From positions 186,001 to 250,000 of the forward strand of contig CAWFYC010000021.1 in the NCBI GenBank assembly GCA_963819855.1: DNA of 64,000 bases, in the 5' to 3' direction. The notes under the pieces were generated by a model, which worked only from the letters and a program-made list of their open reading frames with translations, was not told the DNA's origin and ran no database searches. The stretch is from JAMXLO01 sp963819855 (GTDB lineage Bacteria > Pseudomonadota > Alphaproteobacteria > Acetobacterales > Acetobacteraceae). Positions 8,800 through 15,906 of this stretch are shown here, in pieces; within the stretch, counting starts at the first letter, position 1, and each line of letters starts with the position of its first letter. The position numbers and the translations under genes were made by a program.

Positions 8800-9849
8800 T
8801 CAAAGTCCCAATTTGTCAGCAAGACCGTACCCCTGCGCGAGGTCCTGGAGCTTCTTCCAGGTGGCGTCCTCCACCGGAATACCGTTCTTGCGCCGGTCCT
8901 GTTCGCGCTTGAACTCGATCTCGCCGGGATACAGCACCTCGGTGAAGCCTTGCGCCGGTGGCGTTGCCTTCAGGTACTGGGCGAATTCGGTCACCTCCTG
9001 CTTGAATGTATTGAGGTCGCGGAACGCCGCGACGTTGAACACGGCGATGAAGCAGCCGTCATTGTGCCGCCCGGTCGGTTCCACGCCGAAGCCAAGTCCG
9101 GTGAGCAGGCCAGAAAGAATTTCAACGATCGTCGCGAGCCCGTAGCCCTTGTAGCCCTCGGTGCCGCCGACCGGCAGCAGCGCGCCGCCCTGACGCAGCA
9201 CACGCGGGTCGGTGGAAGGCTTGCCCTCCGCGTCGATCAGCCATCCCGCCGGAACCTGCTCGCCGCGCGCCGTCGCGACGTTGATCTTGCCGGCCGCGGC
9301 AGCGGACGTTGCCATGTCGAAGAACAGCGGACCTTCCAGGTTGGATGGTATAGCGAAACAGATCGGATTGGTGCCGAGCCGCGCCTTGGCGCCACCGAAC
9401 GGTGCCACCGCCTTGGCGCTGCGGCCTGAGTCGGCGGTGATCATCGCGATCATGCCCTCGCGCGCCGCCATCAGCGGGTAGCTCGCGAGCCGGCCGATAT
9501 GGCTCTGGCGAAATACCGTCGCGGCGGCGACCTGCTGATTCTTTGCCTTGTCGATCGTGTAGCGCATCGCGCGGTCGGTCACGACGTAGCCAAACCCCCA
9601 GTTGCCGTCGATCACCGTGCTGGTCGGCGTCTCCTGGGTGATGTTCCACGGCGCGCCAGGCACGATGTGCCCCACCTTGATGCGGTCGATGTAAGTCGGG
9701 ATCAGAATGATGCCATGCGAATCATGGCCGACCAGATTGGCGCCGATGTTGTAGCGCGCGATCGTTGCGGCCTCGTCGGCCGATGCGCCGGCCGCCTGCA
9801 ATAGGGCCTTGGCGATGTCCGACAGGCGATCGGCAGAGACGGTCGGCAT
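8800..9849 (-). CDS. Ldh family (malate/L-lactate dehydrogenase-type) NAD(P)-dependent oxidoreductase
   Basis: 349-residue member of the Ldh_2 family (malate/lactate/ureidoglycolate/sulfolactate dehydrogenases, unrelated to the Rossmann MDH). Typical segments are GHDSHGIILIPTYIDRI near residue 45, the nucleotide-binding VFRQSHIGRLASYPLMAA and GTNPICFAIPS. The ATG at 9849, preceded by a GGAGGA box, is preferred over an upstream start at 9882 that adds 11 residues. First gene of a two-gene unit with the D-aminoacylase. Which 2-hydroxy acid is oxidised cannot be read from sequence. Confidence 0.88.
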   Translation of the reverse strand: MPTVSADRLSDIAKALLQAAGASADEAATIARYNIGANLVGHDSHGIILIPTYIDRIKVGHIVPGAPWNITQETPTSTVIDGNWGFGYVVTDRAMRYTIDKAKNQQVAAATVFRQSHIGRLASYPLMAAREGMIAMITADSGRSAKAVAPFGGAKARLGTNPICFAIPSNLEGPLFFDMATSAAAAGKINVATARGEQVPAGWLIDAEGKPSTDPRVLRQGGALLPVGGTEGYKGYGLATIVEILSGLLTGLGFGVEPTGRHNDGCFIAVFNVAAFRDLNTFKQEVTEFAQYLKATPPAQGFTEVLYPGEIEFKREQDRRKNGIPVEDATWKKLQDLAQGYGLADKLGL

Positions 9850-9959
9850 GGCAGCGTTCCTCCGAAGCGTTGCCTTCAGCAAGGCGGCGAAGCAGCCCCA
9901 CTGTCAACCCCAGCGCTTCCGGCGTAGACTGCCACTATCGATGTTAGGAGGAGCGGACC

Positions 9960-11015
9960 ATGGCAAGCCAAGCAAACGTGTATGCCAGCGTGGCCGGGAC
10001 AGTCGGCCGCAGCGATAAGGACAAGGGAGCCGTCGGTGTGTTCCGTCGTCCGGCGGAAACCGGCGAGTGGGAGCACGTGCTGAGCGACTACAACAGCAAC
10101 GTGGTTCATGTGCATCCGACCGATCCGAATATCGTGTTCGCCGGCACCCATGACGGCGTCTATCGCAGCACCGATCGCGGCAAGACCTTCAAGCGCGCCA
10201 ACTTCCCCGACAAGAGCATGGAGATCTGGTCGTTCCTGGTCGATGCCGGCAATCCGAAGCTGGTCTATGCCGGCGGCTCGCCGGTCGCCGTGTATCGCAG
10301 CGAGGACAGCGGCGAGACGTGGAAGCGGTTGCCCGATCCAAACATGCCGACGCGCTGCGTGATGCCGTTCGCCTGCCGGGTGATGCGGATGGCGCAGCAT
10401 CCCAGCAAGCCTGGCACGATCTTCGCCGCACTGGAGGTCGGCGGCGCGATGCGTACCACCGACGGCGGTGAGACCTGGAAGGACTGCAGCTCCAGTCTGA
10501 TCCAACTGGCGCAGCAGCCGCATCTGAAGAGCAAGATCGTCAGCGACACGTCGGACGAAGGGATGCTCGACGGCCACGCGATCGCCATCAGCCCGGCGGA
10601 TCCGGACGCGGTGATCATTGCGGTGCGCATGGGCCTGTTCCGCACTGCCGATGATGGCAACACGTGGCAGGACCTCGAGGTCGGCCGTTATTCGCCCACC
10701 ACCTATGGCCGTGACATCAAGGCGTCCCCCGCCGAACCCGATACGATCTACTCGGCGTTGAGCGTCGCCGCGGCGAGCAAGGACGGAGCGGTCTATCGCA
10801 GCAAAGACAAGGGGAAAAGCTGGCAGCGCTTCGATAAGGTGCAGGTGCACGGCACGATCATGTCGGTGGCGCTGCATCAGACCGATCCGAAGCAGGTGTA
10901 TATCGGTGCGCGCTATGACGGCGAGGTGTTCGGTACCCAGGACGGCGGCGAAAACTGGAAATCGATGAATCTGCCGTCGGGCACGAAGGATATCTACTCG
11001 CTGGCGTGCGGGTAG
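9960..11015 (+). CDS. BNR/Asp-box repeat beta-propeller protein (sialidase-like fold)
   Basis: 351 residues made of repeated Asp-box hairpins: STDRGKTF, SEDSGETW, TTDGGETW, TADDGNTW, SKDKGKSW and TQDGGENW, about every 45-50 residues. Such a six- or seven-bladed propeller is seen in the 'exo-alpha-sialidase'/VPS10-like annotation class, but the catalytic residues of true sialidases are not recognisable and there is no signal peptide. The function is unknown; a ligand-binding or lactonase-like role is possible. The start ATG at 9960 follows AGGAGG at 9947-9952. The class II aldolase gene starts 7 bases after its stop. Confidence 0.78.
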   Translation: MASQANVYASVAGTVGRSDKDKGAVGVFRRPAETGEWEHVLSDYNSNVVHVHPTDPNIVFAGTHDGVYRSTDRGKTFKRANFPDKSMEIWSFLVDAGNPKLVYAGGSPVAVYRSEDSGETWKRLPDPNMPTRCVMPFACRVMRMAQHPSKPGTIFAALEVGGAMRTTDGGETWKDCSSSLIQLAQQPHLKSKIVSDTSDEGMLDGHAIAISPADPDAVIIAVRMGLFRTADDGNTWQDLEVGRYSPTTYGRDIKASPAEPDTIYSALSVAAASKDGAVYRSKDKGKSWQRFDKVQVHGTIMSVALHQTDPKQVYIGARYDGEVFGTQDGGENWKSMNLPSGTKDIYSLACG

Positions 11016-11021
11016 ATCGCC

Positions 11022-11796
11022 TTGGTCGCAGTCGTCCACTCCCTCACCTCCAGCGAAACGGAAGCCGAGGAGTGGCGGCTGCGCTGCGACATGGCCGCGG
11101 TGTTCCGCGTCGCCGCGCGGCTAGGCTGGAACGAGCAGATCGGCAACCACAATTCGCTGATACTGCCGCAGCGGTCGCGCGACGATGCGCCGCTGTTCCT
11201 GATCAATCCGCGCGGCTGGCTGTTCCAGGAGCTGACCGCGAGCTCGCTCATCGTGTGCGATCTCGACGGGCACGTGGTGCACGGCAAGGGCGAACTGCGC
11301 AAGGTGGCATTCCACATCCACGCGCGCATTCACCTGAACAAGCCCGAATGCGGCGTGCATCGTGCATGTGCATCCGCAGTACCTGACGGCGCTATCCGTG
11401 CTGGAGGAGCCGGAGTTCGCGCTGGCGCACTACAACAATCTGTTCCTGAACGACCGGGTCGTATTCGACAACCATGGCGCGGCTCCGGTGGACGACGACG
11501 CGGAGGGCGATCGGCTGGCCGAACTGATGGGTGACAAGACCATCATGGTGATGGGCGCGCACGGCGTGACGGTGGTCGGTGCCACAGTGCATGAGGCGTT
11601 CGACGAGTGCTACATGGCGGAGCGCACGTGCATGTACCAGATGACGGCGATGATGACCGGCCGGAAGCTGCGCGCGCTGCCGGCGAGTTCACTTCGACGT
11701 TGGAACGGGCCGTGGGGCGAGAAGCTCGATGCGCGCATGCATCTCGATGCGTGGCGGCGGATTTTGGATAGGGAAGAAGCTGACTACGCCAGTTGA
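11022..11796 (+). CDS. Class II aldolase/adducin family protein, frameshifted
   Basis: Metal-dependent aldolase/decarboxylase fold. The first part starts at a TTG (11022) and carries the family's N-terminal helix (FRVAARLGWNEQIGNHNSL) and INPRGWLFQEL. The frame breaks after HLNKPECG. The second frame resumes with IVHVHPQYLTALS, where HVH supplies the metal ligands, and runs to 11796 through GAHGVTVVGATVHEAF. Deleting one G in 11352-11355 joins them as PECGCIVHVHP, exactly the family pattern. About 258 residues if repaired. Co-directional with the BNR protein 7 bases upstream. The substrate is unknown. Confidence 0.83.
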
Positions 11797-11819
11797 TGCC
11801 TCCATCGAGGAATAAACCT

Positions 11820-12596
11820 ATGAGCGCCAGCACTGCAACTCCGGCGGAGGATGCGGCCCGCAGTAGTTCGTTCCTGAGCGAAACGCTAGCGATTGCCTAT
11901 GCCACGGGCTTGATCTATATGATGGCCGGGGCCTTCGAATTCGGCCGCGAAGATCAGTTCAACTTCACTTATATCTCCCTTGGTCTTGAGGACATTGTTT
12001 ATGCGATTCGCCAACTTGTCGTGCCACTGGCCTACACAGCCGGACTGACCCTTGCACTTAGCTTCCTCGCTATGTTCTTGTTCAAGACAAGCGAGAGAAA
12101 CAGTTTAGTCAATGCAATTTACCTGATCGCGCCTTTGTGTCTGCTCCCGATCTTATGCTGGCAGTACGGGACATTCACAATACTATCGAGGGAGCTTGTC
12201 TGGCTGGTACTGTCGTATTATTTGCTTGATATTTTCCTTTGGAGGCTCGCCTATCGCCTTATTAGACCTACACCGTTCCATATACCGGTTGACCAACCGT
12301 TCCGTATTGTTCAGCTGGGCATCGGCAGCCTCGTTCTGATTGTGCTTGCTTACAATGTCGGCGCACACGAGGCTCAGAATCTCACCGACATAGAGCTGTG
12401 TCCCCAAATAGGAGACGTGCAGTCCATCGTAGTGGAGCGCGCAGACGACATAGTGATCTGCGCGCGTTTTGATATGGTCAAGCGAATCGCATATACGGAC
12501 TTTATCTACTTTAAGATTCCCGACGATGGTCGTCCGCATCAATTTCATAAAGTTAAAGTGTCGCCCGCTGAGATCGGCAATTACTACGACCCGTGA
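11820..12596 (+). CDS. Hypothetical membrane protein with extracytoplasmic C-terminal domain
   Basis: 258 residues with no family I recognise. Five hydrophobic stretches are visible (about residues 20-42, 63-88, 97-116, 124-142, 165-185), followed by a soluble tail of about 70 residues containing CPQIGDV and ICARFD. The ATG at 11820 has a GAGGAA box a few bases upstream. The coding DNA is clearly richer in A and T than either neighbour and uses AT-ending codons freely, which suggests recent acquisition. Its last 13 bases overlap the convergent ferredoxin-NADP reductase gene. Confidence 0.75.
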   Translation: MSASTATPAEDAARSSSFLSETLAIAYATGLIYMMAGAFEFGREDQFNFTYISLGLEDIVYAIRQLVVPLAYTAGLTLALSFLAMFLFKTSERNSLVNAIYLIAPLCLLPILCWQYGTFTILSRELVWLVLSYYLLDIFLWRLAYRLIRPTPFHIPVDQPFRIVQLGIGSLVLIVLAYNVGAHEAQNLTDIELCPQIGDVQSIVVERADDIVICARFDMVKRIAYTDFIYFKIPDDGRPHQFHKVKVSPAEIGNYYDP

Positions 12597-13630
12597 TTCG
12601 GTTTGAATGAGCCAGGTTCGCGGTCTGGCACGCCTTTCGTCGTCGAATATTCGAAATGCAACGCCTCGCCGGGATGCACGACGCCGAAGATCGCGTGCGC
12701 GGCAATCGCTGCCTCGCTGAATCCCTGTAGAATGAGCTTCAGCTTGCCCGGATAGGTCGCCACATCGCCGATCGCGAACACGCCCGGCAGCGAAGTTTGG
12801 CAGGTTGCCGGATCGATCTTCACGTGATGCAGGACGCGATCCAGCCCCCACGCAGCGATCGGTCCGAGGTCCATCGACAGACCGAAGAACGGCAATAGCA
12901 CATCGGCGGGAAGCAACTGCGTCTCGCCCTGCAGCGTCGCCACTTCGACATGGCGCAGCGTGCCATCGACGCCATGCAATGCATGAAGCTGATACGGGAT
13001 CACCAGCTCGATCTCGCCGTCGCGCGCCGCCGCGTCGAGCTGCGCGGCACTCTCTGGCGCGGCGCGGAACTTTGCCCGCCGATGCACTACCGCGACGCGG
13101 GCGATGTCGCGCAGCGCCAGCGCCCAGTCCACCGCAGAATCGCCACCCCCGGCAATCACCACCCGCTTGTTGCGCAACTCCTCGCGCCGGCGCACGTAGT
13201 ACTGCACGGCACCTGACGCCTCATACTGCGCCAGCCCTTCCAGCGGCGGGCGGTTCGGGCCGAAGGCGCCGGCACCGGCGGCGATCAGCACCGCCTTGGC
13301 ACGTACCGTATCGCCGAGGTCGGTGGTCAAGCCAAAACATCCGGGTACGCCGGCGAGGCCGGTGACCCGCCGTCCGAGCAGACGTGGCGTATGGAACGGC
13401 GCGATCTGGCGTTCGAGTTGGGCCACCAATTCGCCGGCATCGATCGCCGGATGAGCGGGGATGTCGTAGATCGGCTTTTCCGGATATAGCGCGGCGCATT
13501 GGCCGCCCACTTCCGATAGCGCATCGATCAGCACGCTGGACAGCTTCAGCATGCCAAGCTCGAACGCGGCGAACAGGCCAACCGGGCCGGCGCCGATGAT
13601 CGCAACGTCGGTATCGATGTCGCTTGCCAT
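12584..13630 (-). CDS. Ferredoxin--NADP reductase, thioredoxin-reductase-like (NAD(P)/FAD oxidoreductase)
   Basis: 348-residue two-dinucleotide-domain flavoprotein of the TrxR-like ferredoxin-NADP+ reductase group (B. subtilis YumC/Chlorobium type). The FAD motif AIIGAGPVGLFAAFELG is at residues 10-26 and the NADP motif VVIAGGGDSAVDWAL near residue 155. The redox CxxC of true thioredoxin reductases is absent, which argues for the FNR function. The end segment GVFAIGDVATYPGKLKLI is typical. The gene diverges from tsaE. Confidence 0.88.
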   Translation of the reverse strand: MASDIDTDVAIIGAGPVGLFAAFELGMLKLSSVLIDALSEVGGQCAALYPEKPIYDIPAHPAIDAGELVAQLERQIAPFHTPRLLGRRVTGLAGVPGCFGLTTDLGDTVRAKAVLIAAGAGAFGPNRPPLEGLAQYEASGAVQYYVRRREELRNKRVVIAGGGDSAVDWALALRDIARVAVVHRRAKFRAAPESAAQLDAAARDGEIELVIPYQLHALHGVDGTLRHVEVATLQGETQLLPADVLLPFFGLSMDLGPIAAWGLDRVLHHVKIDPATCQTSLPGVFAIGDVATYPGKLKLILQGFSEAAIAAHAIFGVVHPGEALHFEYSTTKGVPDREPGSFKPNHGS

Positions 13631-13694
13631 GCGCCTTCCGTCTTAGCCGAGCGCACGGTTGTCCGCGACTCCGCCGCTCGGGCAGATTGCCGTC

Positions 13695-14156
13695 ATGTCC
13701 AGCGCCGCCGCGACTCACCTGATCGAGCTGCCCGACCTCGCGGCTACTCAAGCACTGGCGGCGTCGGTCGCCGGGCTGGCGCGGACGGGGGACGCGATCC
13801 TGCTCGAGGGCGAACTCGGCGTCGGCAAAAGCGCGTTCGCGCGCGCGTTCCTGCGCGCAGCAAGCGGCGATCCGGAGCTGGAGGTGCCGAGTCCGACCTT
13901 CACGCTGGTGCAGAGCTATGACACGCGGATCGGCACGGTACACCACTACGACCTGTGGCGCCTGAATGGACCCGGTGGTCTCGCCGAGCTCGGCTGGGAA
14001 GAGGCACGCGACGGTATCGTGATGGTGGAATGGCCGGACCGGTTGGGAGCGCTATGGCCGGCCGATGCGCTGATCGTCACGCTGCATCCGACTGGCGTCG
14101 ACAGCCGCCGGGCAGTGTTGTCGGGCTGGCCGGAAAGGTTGGGATGCACCAAATGA
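13695..14156 (+). CDS. tsaE: TsaE, ATPase of the tRNA t6A37 synthesis complex
   Basis: 153-residue P-loop protein that drives turnover of the TsaBDE complex making N6-threonylcarbamoyladenosine in tRNA. Walker A is GELGVGKSAFAR at about residues 38-49. SPTFTLVQ and HYDLWRL are the switch-like segments, and EWPDRLG is the C-terminal signature. The ATG at 13695 is chosen because the family N-terminus aligns there; a longer in-frame start at 13659 is possible. Its stop overlaps the amgK start (ATGA at 14153), the usual alphaproteobacterial order. Confidence 0.93.
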   Translation: MSSAAATHLIELPDLAATQALAASVAGLARTGDAILLEGELGVGKSAFARAFLRAASGDPELEVPSPTFTLVQSYDTRIGTVHHYDLWRLNGPGGLAELGWEEARDGIVMVEWPDRLGALWPADALIVTLHPTGVDSRRAVLSGWPERLGCTK

Positions 14157-15184
14157 CCCGCGAGACACTGATCGCGGCGTTTCTCGACCGCCACGGATAT
14201 GGGACGGCACGGGCCGAACCGCTGGCACAGGACGCCAGCTTTCGTCGCTATCTGCGATTGACCGGCGGGCCGCGTCCCGCGGTACTGATGGACGCACCAC
14301 CGCCCGAGGACATTCGGCCGTTTGTGTGCATTGCCCAGCATCTCGCGGAGATCGGGGTGTCGGCACCTGAGATTTTCGGGGCGGATGAGACGGAGGGACT
14401 GCTGCTGGAGGAGGATCTGGGGGACGATGTTGTGGCGACGCTCATCGACACCCACTCCCGTGAAACGGGGGAGGGTTGGGGAGGGGATATCGCCAGCTCC
14501 GCATCGCTTTTCGAGTCGTCCGTGGACGTTCTGGTCGCCATGCAACGCGCGGAACCCCCACCCGACCTGCCGCACTGGAATGCGGCGACGATGGTGACCA
14601 CCGCCCTGGCAACGTTATTCGACTGGTGGTGGCCGGCCATGTTCGGCACTATTCCACCCGAAGCCGCCCGTCATGACTTCGCAATGGCACTCGAAACCAT
14701 GCTGGCGCCCGTCGCGGACGGTCCCGTTTGCTTCGTCCACCGCGACTTCTTCGCCGGCAACCTGCTCTGGCTGCCGCAACGAAACGGCATTCGCCGTGTC
14801 GGCCTGCTTGACTTTCAGAATGCCGCGCTCGGCCACCCTGCCTATGACCTTGCCTCGTTGCTGCAGGACGCACGTCGCGACATCGCGTCGAACCTGGAAG
14901 ACCACGCCATTGCCCACTACCTGGCCAGGCGGCCCGAACTGGACCCTGCGGCATTCCGCGCCGCCTACGCAGCGTGCGCCGCACAGCGACACCTGCGGAT
15001 TGTCGGCCAATGGGTGCGCCTCGCACGGCGCGATGGCAGGGCCGGTTATCTGATCCACGGCCCACGCACCTGGCGCCTGCTCCAGCAGTCCTTGCGTCAA
15101 TTGGTCGCCTGCCCGCTCGTCGCCGCGCTCGATCGCTGGATTCCACCGTATCGGCGCTGCAACCCGCCGGACCTCGCCGCATGA
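14153..15184 (+). CDS. amgK: AmgK-type anomeric sugar kinase (aminoglycoside phosphotransferase fold)
   Basis: 343 residues. Phosphorylates the anomeric position of MurNAc/GlcNAc in the cell-wall recycling shortcut that avoids MurA. The kinase core has ASFRRYLRL (nucleotide loop), the catalytic HRDFFAGNLLW and the metal-binding GLLDFQNAALGHPAYDLA. It overlaps tsaE (ATGA) and murU (ATGA), so the three are one translationally coupled unit. An oddity is a 10-15 residue insertion rich in Gly and Thr (HSRETGEGWGGD) after LIDT, encoded by a C-rich/G-rich palindromic DNA element at 14453-14487. Confidence 0.9.
   Translation: MTRETLIAAFLDRHGYGTARAEPLAQDASFRRYLRLTGGPRPAVLMDAPPPEDIRPFVCIAQHLAEIGVSAPEIFGADETEGLLLEEDLGDDVVATLIDTHSRETGEGWGGDIASSASLFESSVDVLVAMQRAEPPPDLPHWNAATMVTTALATLFDWWWPAMFGTIPPEAARHDFAMALETMLAPVADGPVCFVHRDFFAGNLLWLPQRNGIRRVGLLDFQNAALGHPAYDLASLLQDARRDIASNLEDHAIAHYLARRPELDPAAFRAAYAACAAQRHLRIVGQWVRLARRDGRAGYLIHGPRTWRLLQQSLRQLVACPLVAALDRWIPPYRRCNPPDLAA
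14453..14487. repeat. C-rich/G-rich palindromic element inside amgK
   Basis: An imperfect hairpin (ACTCCCGT, short loop, ACGGGGGAG) is followed by GGTTGGGGAGGGG. The element at 62381-62420 has the same arrangement, hairpin of CCCTCCC/GGGAGGG then GTGGGGAGGGGG. Here it lies in frame within a coding sequence and adds residues at a surface-loop position of the kinase. It resembles the short palindromic repeats that litter the intergenic regions of G+C-rich alphaproteobacteria. Confidence 0.5.
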
Positions 15185-15906
15185 CCCCGCGTACTGCCAT
15201 GCTCCTGGCGGCTGGTATCGGGACCCGGATGCGCCCGCTCACCGACCGTACCGCCAAGCCGTTGCTGCCGTTGGGCGGCCAGGCGCTCATCGACCATGCG
15301 CTCGATCGGCTGTCAGAAGCGGGAGTGGAGACCGTCGTGGTGAACGGACACTGGCACGCAGAGCAGGTCGCCGCACATGTCGCGACGCGCACCCGCCCGC
15401 GTGCCATCATGCGCTGCGAGGCTTCGCTGCTGGACACCGGCGGCAGCGTCAAGGCGGCGCTCGACCTGCTCGGCCCTGCGCCGTTCTTCGTGGTCAACGG
15501 CGACGCGTTCTGGGTGGATGGCCCGCGGCCAGCGCTGCAACGGCTGGTGACTGCATTCGACCCTGCTGAGGTCGATGGCGTGCTGCTGGTGCATCGCACG
15601 TTCCAGGTGCACGCCGATGTCGGCTTTGGCGATTTCGCGTTGAACGCGTGGGGCGCGCCGCGCCGGCGTGGTGAGCGCGAGGTGGTGCCGTATATCTATG
15701 CCGGCCTGCAGCTCATCGGGCCCGCCCTGCTCACCGGTACGCCCGATGGGCCATTCAGCATGAACCGGGCCTGGGACACCGCGATGGCGGCCGGCCGGCT
15801 GCGCGCGGTGGTACATGACGGGCTGTGGTTCCATCTCTCCACGCCCGCCGACCTGGCAGAGGCCGAAAGCATCCTGCAGGCGCGGCTCACGGGGGAAACC
15901 CGCTGA
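15181..15906 (+). CDS. murU: MurU-type N-acetylmuramate-1-phosphate uridylyltransferase
   Basis: 241-residue nucleotidyltransferase giving UDP-MurNAc from MurNAc-1-phosphate and UTP, the step after AmgK. The pyrophosphorylase signature LLAAGIGTRMRPLTDRTAKP is at the N-terminus, VVNGDAFWVDG holds the metal-binding aspartate, and the C-terminal WFHLSTPADLAEAE is typical. The start ATG overlaps the amgK stop. The stop overlaps the addB frame. Confidence 0.92.
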   Translation: MTPRTAMLLAAGIGTRMRPLTDRTAKPLLPLGGQALIDHALDRLSEAGVETVVVNGHWHAEQVAAHVATRTRPRAIMRCEASLLDTGGSVKAALDLLGPAPFFVVNGDAFWVDGPRPALQRLVTAFDPAEVDGVLLVHRTFQVHADVGFGDFALNAWGAPRRRGEREVVPYIYAGLQLIGPALLTGTPDGPFSMNRAWDTAMAAGRLRAVVHDGLWFHLSTPADLAEAESILQARLTGETR

